Assembly (NCBI GenBank): GCA_035578905.1
Contig: JAQJVL010000610.1
Coordinates: 248,001-312,000 of the forward strand
DNA length: 64,000 nt
Direction: 5' to 3'
DNA from: Stictocephala bisonia
Lineage: Eukaryota; Arthropoda; Insecta; Hemiptera; Membracidae
Shown: positions 10,156-22,392 of the stretch, in pieces
How positions within the stretch are numbered: position 1 is the first letter of the stretch
Layout of the letters: each line of letters starts with the position of its first letter
The notes under the pieces: generated by a model
Seen by the model: only the letters and a program-made list of their open reading frames with translations
The model's database searches: none
Told to the model about the DNA's origin: nothing
Translations under genes and position numbers: made by a program

Positions 10156-12305
10156 GCCTACGTTCCGTTCTTTATGACGAGTTTATTCACCGTATTTTGT
10201 TTATAAAATAATTAAATGAATGAATCTTTACTCAACTTCCAAAGTGTAATTTACAGCTTAGCTAAGAGATGAGGACAGTTTTGCTTTAAGTAAAAAATTC
10301 CTGTCACTGTTGACATTCATTTCACTTATTGTTATTGTCAGTGAAAACAGAAAAGTAATACAACACTATGAAAATTAATAATCATAGTAATAATTATTAT
10401 TATCTTTTCAAATCATCAGTAAAGCCTCGAAATATTAAAAAAACCCATTTACATTTTGTATAATTATAAATGTTATTACTAATGTTTACGTGTAGGCCTA
10501 AATAACATCAGTAAGAACAGGATAAAAGTAAAGGTAAAAATAAAACCATAGCGAAATGTCCGTATAATACGTTGTTAAAATCACTTCAAAATACTCCTAT
10601 CGTCTGCTTGACTATTCAAAAAATAAAATCGATCTTCCTGAAAACTGAAAGTTTAGGTTCATTATCGGGCTTAGACATTCCAATAAAAAAGTCCTTATAT
10701 TTTACAAATATAATGTATTGTATTCATTAAAATATCTTCAAAAGGCTTTTTTTAACTCAGTGAACAAAACACCTTTTCATATCAATATGGATTTGGCGGG
10801 TCAAGTGACCGCCAATGTGTGATGTTTGCTGCTCGCTTTTAAGATTGGGAGCTCGAAAAGCACACTTGTTCATAAGAAATTCAAGGAAAACTTCGTTACT
10901 CATTATAATACAAATGAGATACTATTTAAATTTTCATTTGTCTGGAACCCAAGATCTTAGTTCAGCAAAATCAAAGCAAATTTTTAATTTCGAAAGAAAG
11001 ATTTAAGAAAAGGAGAAGTCTTGACCTCACCGATTTTAGGCAACATTTTTCAGTTAGGATAGCAGAAATAGTTGGCATTCTAAGCAGACAGGGCTGCGAT
11101 ATAGTTTTTATTGTTTGTTTGCTAGGAAAGTGTACTTGGTGTACAATGGACCATGTAATATTGGCACCCACTATACCGATGTCACTAGTTGATATGGTGA
11201 CCCGGTAAGATTTTATGCAACAACAATGTTAATACTTGTGTAGGGTATTTATTTACGTAAACACGTTTGAATCCCGAATTAAACTCTATGTTGGGATTTG
11301 GCTGGATGATGATATATGCAATAGGTGGGTGATGCACAATGCAACGCTGTAAGCCCTGGGTCTCCCCAGTGTCCGGCCCGGTCTGTAACCAGGACGGGAT
11401 CGATGCCTCCATCCATCCACTTAATCATTCACCACCTTCCCTTACGTACAAGGGCTGATCGAACAGGCCAATTAGTCTCTACCCTTGGGCCGTTTCACCA
11501 ACATTTGAAAATCGCTACCTTATGTTCATTATATATGAAAGCGCTTACGTTTTGATGAAACAATCTTTGACGTGTTTTTATATTCAATTACATTTTCTCC
11601 TCGAAGAAAACTTTAAATTTTTTTACTGTATGAAAAATGCGTGGTCTAGCTAGACTATAAGTTACATTTCTGTAACTCATGTTTACATAAACGTGGTTAG
11701 CCATATTTTCATCAAAACAAGACCAAGATTTAAAAAAATAAAGATCGCAGTATTATTTCAATGGATAAGAAAACTAACCTTGCTATACATTTGTTAGTTA
11801 CATAAATACAAATGTAGTCAATTTTTTCACTTTACAACGAGAATATAAGATGTATACATTTAATAAACTAGTGATAACTCTCTGTTCATAACAACTAGTT
11901 GCTTAGACTGTGAGACTGTGAGGTATTGCCGAGAAATAGTGATCAATTAACCGGATTAGACGGGCCGAGCTCAAGAGAAGGGCCAAAATCAGGTGATCAA
12001 ACAGGTAACTCAAGTAACTGTAGAGGATATAACTCATGTGAATAGATAGTATCGGATATACACAAGTGATATGACTAATAAGTAGTCTATAAGCATGGGT
12101 AGCATTGGTCAAAAACAGGTCATCAAACAGATGGTGGAATGGATGAGAAAGAAAGGGTTATGAGAAGTGTAGGCCATACTAGCCAGAAACAGATTATTAA
12201 AACCTGTAACGGATGTTGCATGTTTTATGTGGTTTTCGAAATGTGTAGGATTTGCCTGAAACCAAAGTGGTTTTATCGTTTTATGTACTTGTATATAGAT
12301 AGATG
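10156..12305. other. Spacer without recognised genes
   Basis: AT-rich, with a more GC-balanced piece at about 11,310-11,500. Open frames here are short and show no known domain. Confidence 0.45.
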
Positions 12306-12309
12306 GCGG

Positions 12310-13115
12310 GTTATACAGGCCTCGCTCATGAGGACGTTACGCCCACAAATCCCTTTGATACGTCTCAAAGTTGCGTGGCTCGGCATACGGCATATAGCAT
12401 CGTTTGGTATTCGGGCTTGCGAGAGGACACTGTCAGTTTCCTCGCTTGTAAGTCTCAGACTTTGGCTTTGTGGAGAAGCTCGGCATACAACCTCACGAGC
12501 ATCGCTGTTTATAGCATCACTTGAGGAGTTTGGCTTTCGACCTTCCGAGATGACATGGCCAGTTTCCTCGCTTGTAAATCACGGTCTTCACTTTGTGGAA
12601 AATCTCGGCCTAGGGTCTCACGAGCACCGCTGCTTATAGAATCGCTGGAGAAGTTTGGTTTTTTCGAGCTTACGAGAGGATACTGCCAGTTTCCTCACTT
12701 GTAGATCTCGGTCTTTGACTTTGTGGGAAATCTCGGCCTAAAGACCTTCTACTATGCTATAGCATCGCTGCCTATTGCATTGCTTGAAGAGTTTGGCATT
12801 CGAGTTTGTGAGAGTACACTACCAGTTTTGTCTCTTGTAGGTCACGGACATTGGCATTGTGGGGAAGCTCGACGACCTACAGCCTCCCAGATGCTCTTCT
12901 TATTGCACCCCTTGTAGATCTTGGCCCGTGGCCTCGCTATAGAACTCTCTTTGTATAATCATACCTTGGCATTTGACATTGTTTGGAACTCAGCCAAAGG
13001 CTTCGCAAGGGAACTGGGTTTGTAGCATCGCTTGAGCATTTCGGCCTTTGACCTCGCAAGCGACTCTTCTTTTAACTCGGCTTGAAGATCGCGCGACCTT
13101 CAGCCTCGAGGGGAT
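12310..13115. repeat. Diverged ~126-bp tandem array
   Basis: The phrase CAGTTTCCTCGCTTGTA and its variants recur at 12,434, 12,560 and 12,686 (126-base steps) and again at about 12,823. Units include TCGGC, GCATCGCT and CTTGAGGAGTTTGGC phrases. Wording similar to the 76-bp array at 9.1-10.15 kb (GAGGA, AGCTCGGCCT, CCTCGCAAG) suggests a common origin. Open frames of up to 166 codons across it are not convincing as genes. Confidence 0.75.
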
Positions 13116-15175
13116 ATGTAGGACTCCATGAAATGCCATTTTACAACACCGCTCCAGAGATTGAACATCTTGAGCAATCAACGCACAAGTCCTGCGGGTA
13201 ACTGTGTCCTGTGTCGGTTCCATTCTTGGGTGTTAGAGCCACGTTCTTGGGAGGCTCTCTAGAGCCACGTTCGAGAAGTCAACGTCAAGATAAAGTGAGC
13301 TATTAGGCTAGTTGTTGGAACTGTTTTGGTTGTTGGAACTTGCAGCCCTTCCTGAGGTAAGACGCAAGTATGAACTTTTGAGAGAATTTAGTAACACGTC
13401 CACTAATGATTTATGAATTTTGTAAGACCTTGTCCATCTAGAAAATTGGCTAAACCATCATTACACGTCTTCCCAATTACAAGTAATGAGTTTCTCGTCT
13501 AGAACCAAATTGGTATTTCCTCACGATTCGTTTTATGGATAAAACAAGTATCTAATGTCCAATAATAGGGGGTTTTTAAGTGGAGACAATAAAGATTACT
13601 ATTATTAACATACAACAAATGGAACTGATGATTTGAACTTTCCTTGGAAGGAATGGGTTCTAATGAACCGATTTGTGAACTGTGATGCAACTTATGAAGG
13701 TTGAAATGGGGGATATCGGTAGGACAGTCAAATTATCAAACCTTAAACTAAAAAGTAAGTCAATGAATGATTACCCATCTAGTTCTTACTCTGGAAGTGT
13801 TGCCGGTTTGGTCTAGTTAAGCTGAAAAAGGAAACAATTGAGTGGTTGAGAGGTTTTGACTACCATTGTGATGGGATATCTTTGTTATTTCTCTCCTTTT
13901 ACTCTAAGAAGGGCAAGCGAATGTTGTAGACAATACACTCTTGATATATATAAAAAATACGTTCAGTAGTTTTCATATTATAAGATATATACGTACATAA
14001 AATGTGAGCATATATATGTATATAAATGAAAATAGTATGTAAGTGGCTAACTGTAATCAGTGCAATGTCTTTGCATTGGAGTAAATCGGTGATCAGCAAA
14101 CGTAATAAACTGCTTCTTCACGTATCAGTTATGTTTTCATCAGATTGCCTGCATTATTGGATGGGGATTCAACAATGGAACAAACAAAATAATCGTTCAA
14201 CATTATTTTGTCTGGACTCATAAAAGAGAGTGAACATTAAAGCGTTTATAGCTCCTTGACACATCTTAGTTTGAAATGTTAACTTCGAATGTATTTATTT
14301 TGCCCTGAATTTATTTTGCTTACGGTGCCAATAAACTACCATAACTCAATTATTCAAGAGGTGTAACGATATTATCTTTAACCATGGTGTTTTGCCAAGG
14401 GGCTTATTGTTCCTCTTAGTTATTTACGCAATTCAGAATTGTTTATAAGTTACCGGTATCGATTATATTGACATTTCCTTCTTTTTATTGCCATGAACTA
14501 TGCCGTAAAGTAACAAACTTAATTACAAGTAAAGATAGTTCAAATGTGCCTTTTCCCCATCCCTATCGGAATTCATGTATCTAGCGAATGCTGCAATACG
14601 GCGTACAGAGTAAAGCATCGATCACGCAGCGTCGTAGGGGTGCGGCGGCTGTACGTGTCTAGCGGACCACCCAGCCGGCTCTAATGCGTGTCTGACCGGG
14701 GGTGGGCCGCGGCCAGTGGTGGGTAGGGGGTGGGGGGCTTCATTACGGCGAAACGCTCTCGCCTCGCGACGCGACCCCCCGGGCCTTGCCTCCCTCTTCC
14801 TCTAACACGCTTGGACTACGGCCAAAATTAGTGCGTGCCAAACTAAGTTGCTTGACTCGGCATTCGCCACGGTTGTCCGGTCTACGATAGAAAACGGACG
14901 GATTAGGGTTGCTTGCCACTGATTACGACTCGTCAGAGGTCTTTGAACTACAGTATTTGTATTGTACTGACAGAATTGAATGGTTAGGATGAAGTATTAA
15001 TTTATTTATAGCTACGGTAGTTGAATGCGACACAGAACTGACTACCAATAAATTATAATATTTAATTATGAATTTAGTAGTTTTTCTAGTCGTTGATATG
15101 TCCGTCTGTAAGTTGTATTTGTTTGTACAGTATCTGTAGGAGTTTTATTTGGTGTAGAAGGTTAAAAAAAAAAAA
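13116..15175. other. Spacer with a CpG-rich stretch at 14,580-14,900
   Basis: Mostly AT-rich and featureless. Bases about 14,580-14,900 are rich in GC and CpG (GTGGGCCGCGGCC, several GCGACGCGAC-like strings). Such islands can mark promoters, but no exon is recognised next to it, so a regulatory role is only a possibility. Confidence 0.4.
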
Positions 15176-15180
15176 AAAAT

Positions 15181-17660
15181 CCATTTCCACATTGATGTCT
15201 ACGCCAGCAAGGAGTACTTACTTACGACCGTAACAATCGATGTTGTGATAGCATTATGTACCTCCACACTGATGTATACGTCAGCAAGGAGTATTGCTGA
15301 CCTAGACATCAGTAATACTCCTTGACATCCACATCAGACATACTTACGACCTTAACAATCGATGTTGTGATAGCATTATTTACCTCCACACTGATATCTA
15401 CGTCAGCAAGGAGTATTTACTTACGACCTTAACAATCGATGTTGTGATAGCATTATGTTCCTCCACACTGATGTCTACGTCAGCAAGGAGTATTTACTTA
15501 CGACCTTAACAATCGATGTTGTGATAGCATTATGTACCTCCACACTGATGTCTACGTCAGCAAGGAGTACTTACTTACGACCGTAACAATCGATGTTGTG
15601 ATAGCATTATTTACCTCCACACTGATGTCTACGTCAGCAAGGAGTACTTATTTACGACCTTAACAATCGATGTTGTGATAGCATTATGTACCTCCACACT
15701 GATGTCTACGCCAGCAAGGATTACTTATTTACAACCTTAACAATCGATGTTGTGATAGCATTATGTACCTCCACACTGATGTCTACGCCAGCAAGGAGTA
15801 CTTACTTACGACCGTAACAATCGATGTTGTGATAGCATTATGTACCTCCACACTGATGTATACGTCAGCAAGGAGTATTGCTGACCTAGACATCAGTAAT
15901 ACTCCTTGACATCCACATCAGACATACTTACGACCTTAACAATCGATGTTGTGATAGCATTATGTACCTCCACACTGATGTCTACGCCAGCAAGGAGTAC
16001 TTACTTACGACCGTAAGATTCGATGTTGTGATAGCAATATTTACCTCCACGTTGATGTCTACGCCAGCAAGGTGTACTTATGTACGACCTTAACAATCGA
16101 TGTTGTGATGGCATTATTTACCTCCACGTTGATGTCTACGCCGGCAAGGAGTACTTACTTACAACCTTAACAATCGATGTTGTGATAGCATTATGTACCT
16201 CCACACTGATGTATACGTCAGCAAGGAGTATTGCTGACCTAGACATCAGTAATACTCCTTGACATCCACATCAGACATACTTACGACCTTAACAATCGAT
16301 GTTGTGATAGCATTATGTACCTCCACACTGATGTATACGTCAGCAAGGAGTATTGCTGACCTAGACATCAGTAATACTCCTTGACATCCACATCAGACAT
16401 ACTTACGACCTTAACAATCGATGTTGTGATAGCATTATGTACCTCCACACTGATGTCTACGTCAGCAAGCAGTATTTACTTACGACCTTAACAATCGATG
16501 TTGCTGACGTAGACATCAGTAATACTCCTTGACATCCACATCAGACATACTTACGACCTTAACAATCGATGTTGTGATGGCATTATTTACCTCCACGTTG
16601 ATGTCTACGTCAGGAATTATAACTTACTTACAACCTTAACAATCGATGTTGTGATAGCATTATGTACCTCCACACTGATGTCTACGACAGCAAGGAGTAC
16701 TTACTTACAACCTTAACAATCGATGTTGTGATAGCATTATTTACCTCCACACTGATGTCTACGCCGGCAAGGAGTACTTACTTACGACCTTAACAATCGA
16801 TGTTGTGATAGCATTATTTACCTCCACACTGATGTCTACGCCGGCAAGCAGTATTTACTTACGACCTTAACAATCGATGTTGTGATAGCATTATTTACCT
16901 CCACACTGATGTCTACGCCGGCAAGCAGTATTTACTTACGACCTTAACAATCGATGTTGCTGACGTAGACATCAGTAATACTCCTTGACATCCACATCAG
17001 ACATACTTACGACCTTAACAATCGATGTTGTGATGGCATTATTTACCTCCACGTTGATGTCTACGTCAGGAATTATAACTTACTTACAACCTTAACAATC
17101 GATGTTGTGATAGCATTATTTACCTCCACGTTGATGTCTACGACAGCAAGGAGTACTTACTTACAACCTTAACAATCGATGTTGTGATAGCATTATTTAC
17201 CTCCACACTGATGTCTACGTCAGCAAGGAGTACTTACTTACAACCTTAACAATCGATGTTGTGATAGCATTATTTACCTCCACGTTGATGTCTACGACAG
17301 CAAGGAGTACTTACTTACAACCTTAACAATCGATGTTGTGATGTCATTATTTACCTCCACGTTGATGTCTACGCCAGCAAGGAGTACTTACTTACGACCT
17401 TAACAATCGATGTTGTGATAGCATTATTTACCTCCACGTTGATGTCTACGACAGCAAGGAGTACTTACTTACAACCTTAACAATCGATGTTGTGATAGCA
17501 TTATGTACCTCCACACTGATGTCTACGCCAGCAAGGAGTATTTACTAACGACCTTAACAATCGATGTTGTGATAGCATTATTTACCTCCACACTGATGTC
17601 TACGTCAGCAAGGTGTACTTATGTACGACCTTAACAATCGATGTTTTGATAGGATTTAAG
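15181..17660. repeat. 77-bp satellite array with inverted subunits
   Basis: About 32 copies of a 77-base unit containing AACAATCGATGTTGTGATAG, ACCTCCACACTGATGTCTAC and GTCAGCAAGGAGTACTTACT. Most are in direct orientation, but several units contain a reversed piece: GTCAGCAAGGAGTATTGCTG is followed by GACATCAGTAATACTCCTTG, so part of the unit folds back on itself. This variant occurs near 15,280, 15,870, 16,215, 16,330, 16,505 and 16,960. Confidence 0.93.
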
Positions 17661-20600
17661 CACTTGTAGTAAGTTTTAGTCAGAGGTATAATATTACAAT
17701 ACGATGACTGTATAAAGCTAATTTAATTGTTGAATGTTTATACAGGAAGTAAAGGTTTCGTTCTATTTGCAGTTAGGAGGAGAATTGTCAAATGGTGTTC
17801 CTTCATAGGCGTGGGGGTGACGGACATTTCTGCAACTGGATGTATTTTTTAGTACAAACATAAACTATTAAAAAAGTTTGTAATTTATTTTTTGGCAAAT
17901 ATTAAAAAGTGAGTTTTGAGAATCTAATGACTTTTTAAAAAACGAAATAAAAACGAAAATAAAAAGTTTTATTAAACGTGGCATCATTGCCCAATTGTTA
18001 TACTGTATAAACAGGGTTGAGCAAAAGTCCGGAATATATTTATTAATTTTAAAACTATTGAAAACATTGTAATGAAACTTTGTTGTTATGTTGCCATATA
18101 GCCTATATACCAATCATTTAGACATATTTTACTTGTTTTTCACATAGCAGAGGATGGCCCACGAAAGAAGTTTTAATAATTTTAAATGTAAGCTTACCTC
18201 GAGTTATATCTCAACTTAAAGGTCTTTATTTTCACAATACAAAATTGCAAATCTGATGTCAAAAGGATGAACCAGTCAGAAAATACAGTCTCTCATAGAA
18301 CTTAATGTCATATAACTAATACATCTTAATTACGGCTGTTAATTTATTTATTCCTGTTTGAGGTCCCTGTTCTTGAGTATGTTGTTGATTGTACCTACCT
18401 GGTCAGACACTTACCAGATTTTTACGTCTGATTAAAAATTCAATGACAATTTAAATTAATTTCTTGCCAACAATTGCTAAACAGGCACATTACGTGGACT
18501 TGCAGATCTAAAATCCAATTGTCAGTGCTATCTTTTTGATCAAATTAATTGCTGTTATCCAATATTTTTAATTATACAATAACCTTGAGACATCAATCAA
18601 AATCTCCTAATGATGGTAATCCTTACATCTTGACTGTTTCTATATCGACCAGTGTTCTCTCAAGTCTCGACACTTCCACGCTGTTTGGCACGTATCTTCG
18701 TGACAAGGCTACATAAGTATTTGCGGTGGAGTCTTGCATCGTTTCTTTCCTGACATCTGGATTACGGACACGGAGGTCTTTAGTCTGACGCCCCTCATAT
18801 GTATTTGTTAAACATTAAGCATTTCTATCGAGGTATTCGGCCACTTTAGTTCTGGGGCAATTACCTTCCTTCCAAATTGTATTTTTAAACTTGTATTGTT
18901 GCCAGTGGCCTTAGCCGTAATGTTCCAACACAATCGCAAGATAACACTATCAAGTATATCTACAGCGTGGCTGTTCCTTGGATGGGGAGTGATCTGGTCC
19001 TTGCACGCAGCCCACCTGCCCGGGTCACTGGTGGTTCGGAAGTCACCTTCAACCCGTTGGCTTGACCTAACCTGCTAAACTATTATTACCCCATTTAACT
19101 TGTATACTGGGAAAGTAAACCTTTACTCTGAGGTCTCTCTCAATTTCATATTCCGAAAATATTCGGCCTTGAGTGTTTATGACATCTACACTCTTGCCGG
19201 ACTTTGAAAATAGTTCTCTTGTTATTTCGGAGGTAGGCAAAAAATATTTTTCGTAATATTTTTCATAAAACATAAATGACTAATATTTGTTGTCAGAAAG
19301 GGACCTAAAAACTAAAAAGTTTTATATTCTTGACAGGTCCTGAAATTACACGGAGCTTTATATTGGACTTGCTTCACTCGTTGGATCCTACGTATCAACC
19401 CCCCCCCCCCCGTGATATGTCTCGTAGTGTGTGTCGCTTAAAATTAACACTCCAGTAAATAATTTTTTTTTAAAACGAAATTAAAAAATTATTTACTGTA
19501 GTGTTTGTTACATCTTATAACATTAAATACTTTTAATATTTTTAAATATGTACACATTTATTATAAAAACGTTGGCAACAAATACACCTAACCTGACTTT
19601 TGATGTATTCGGCATCGTGAGCCTTTGAAGCTTGTGGATAGCTCTGTTTATGGCTGCCTATGGCTCTGATCAAGAATGTTTGTCGCAGGACAGGGCTTCT
19701 CGGTCTGAGGTCGGCATCGTACAGAAACGCAACATGCGGACCTCAGTATTTCCCTAACATTTTGGGTATTTTCTAATTTAAGAAAAGAATGCACTTAATT
19801 TAGTACCCCTCTATGTTAGCTATTTAAATTTTTGTTTAACTTTAATATTAAGCCTTTTGTATTTTTATGGGGTCGAGTAGACAAAATATTATTAATCTTC
19901 TAAAATCTGAAGGTTAAGAAGAAGAACAATTTATATTTGATACCCCATTTCAATGTTTAAGTTAGTTTTACCCGTTTGTTATGCCATTCTAGAATATTTA
20001 GAAACACTAGGCCTTTAGTAGAGCCCATATATTTTATATTTTCCAAAATCTGAGTGTATGGTTACGTTCAGGATAAGAATGACCTTTTAATACATTACCC
20101 TACTTAAGTGATTCAAGACAGCATAACACATAGTTTTTAGTTTTAAGGGCAGTGTTACCCATTTATTTTTAACTTTTCCAGAATCTGAAACTATGTTAAA
20201 TTTTTGATAAAATAAATCTTTCAATTTGATCTATCAATTCTCTGGTTTTGCCCAAAATATTTAGCCATTTGAGGTTTATGGAACAATACAGCCGTAGGTT
20301 ATATTTTTCAAAGCCTGAAGATGTATTCAGATTCAGGAGCAAAATACCCTTAATTACATACTCCACTTGGAATTGTTAATTCATTATAAAAATTTATCTT
20401 TACTTTTAGTTATTTTTTTAGTTTTGGTCAGTGGGCCGCTAAATGTTAACATTTCCTAAATCTGAACGTATATTTGGATTTATGAAAAAACATAGTCCAA
20501 ATCAGTGATTAAAGTGAGTATTATTTTTTTTTAACTTTTGTTTAATTTCTTTTTCCCCCTAAATTAATTGTTTTTAACCCTAGAAAATTTTTTTTTAATC

Positions 20601-21482
20601 ACCATGATATTTTTGAATTTATAAAACGAATGCATGTGTTTTAATAATAAACGTTTCTAAGAGATACGTGCAACATTTAGACAACATACTCATTAATGTT
20701 AATGGTAGGTTAAAAAATAACTTTTTTAACAATATGGCAGGTGTTCTCGATACTTGTCTTTAATTCATCGAAGTTCGAGATCTTATGAGATCAATTTTAC
20801 CTTTAACCCCCCCCCCTCCCCAAATTGAGGGTTGAAATCTCGGCTTAACTTGCCTGACTCTCGTAGCACCACCTGACCTTTCCGGAGACGTCTGATCTCA
20901 AATATGTCGTAATTTTGTCTTGTTCAAAATACAATACATATTGCATTGTACTAACTCATTTGTCCTGGAAAACACAATAAGTAATTCATACAGTCAAATT
21001 GCCAATATGTCAAAACACCCAACTACTAAATTTCCCAAAAAAGTCTGCCCATAAATTTAATTGTTGTTTGTTACGTAAGGGCTCCAATCTTGCAGTGCGA
21101 GTCCACGTTGTGAGGGTTGACTGTTTCGTGTAAAAACGTCAAACGGAAATTAAATTATTATTCTCTCCAACCTTCTGTAACACTGCCTCACAAACAGACG
21201 TCTTCGGTCAGGATTATTTTCATTTAATGCCTGATGAAGTTGTACTGTGTACGGGTAACATTTTGTAATCATTTAACATATAATGTACTACTGTATTATT
21301 TTGAAATTCTGGTATCGCAGTAGAGTATACAATGATGTTTGAGGCACTACTTGAATCTCTCCTGTCGTAACAGAATGTTGCTCTGATCGATGATCGTGGA
21401 GACATATTTTACATTGACGATTATTGAAAATTTGCTAAAAAACACCAAATGTTTTTCCATGTCTACCGTACTGCTTTTTGTG

Positions 21483-21513
<31 letters not shown>

Positions 21514-22325
21514 TTTTTTTAAATAAACTTTAGTGACTTACTGTATGGTAGTGGAAATAATGTAGATTTTTTTGATTAACAATTTTGTTATTCTAATTTG
21601 TTTGAATGTTATAAAAAATTTATAATTCCGTTCTGTTAATTTCGTTGAGGACCAACGAGGGTGGATGCTTATCGAAAATTGGTTTAAATTTGAAGAACAA
21701 TTACAAATTTGTAATTTTGATGATAAATTCAGTGTTATTTACTATTTTATTAAGAAAACAAAATATAAAAAATTAAATTAGTTTTGTATACAAATATTAT
21801 TACGTCTTTTGGCTAATTTAAAATCAGAGGTTTGAACTAGAATAGTAAATAGACTACAATAATGCTGCATGCATTTAGTAATAGTCATGTGTCATTTTTA
21901 ATCGTTTGTTTAAAGTCTAAATAAAAAAATAAAAGTTTCAATAATTTAACGCTTTTAATAAAGATCTAGATGATGCGTAAATAAATGTCAGGTAAAATCA
22001 GAGATACTGAAAGAACTTTGCAGAACATATTCTCCAGTCAAATCACAGTTACCAAAATATAAATAAAAATGTTACAGTTTTAGAATACGAGAAGAAAGGA
22101 GAAAAAAATGAATACTAAAGAAAATTTACACATATACATAAACAATTATAATTAACCAAAGAACATATTAAATACACAAATTAACATGAACAATCCTATA
22201 TATGAAAAAATAAGAGAAGTTAAAACACATAAGAATCAAAAGTAAAATTCAACTTACCCACACACTAAATTAATCATATGTTATGTTATTTTCATCTGTT
22301 TTATTTTTGTAATTGTTCATTTATT
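17661..22325. other. AT-rich spacer, nothing recognised
   Basis: Long AT-rich stretch with simple repeats: poly-C at about 19,399-19,410, and (TG)n followed by poly-T at about 21,479-21,520. Short open frames occur on both strands without recognisable domains. Confidence 0.5.
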
Positions 22326-22329
22326 ATTG

Positions 22330-22392
22330 GTTATATTATTTACTATCTGAAGATGGCCTAAGAGCCGAAACCGGTCATATATTTTTATAAAA
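22330..22392 (+). ncRNA. Hammerhead-ribozyme-like motif
   Basis: CTGAAGA at 22,347-22,353 is followed by TGGCCTAAGAGCC, which can form a GGC/GCC stem, then GAAAC and CGGTC, ending in a possible GUC cleavage triplet before ATAT. This matches the CUGANGA, stem II, GAAA, short stem III layout of type I hammerheads. ACCGGT is self-complementary, as in the minimal stem III of retroelement hammerheads that work as dimers. Stem I is weak here (three pairs, then a loop and a possible TTATA/TATAA pairing). An extra U sits between the core and stem II, so activity is uncertain. Confidence 0.5.

Noticed and set aside
21230..21275. CTGATGAAG near 21,233 as a further hammerhead
   Set aside because: It lacks the GAAA half of the core and has no pairing stem III.
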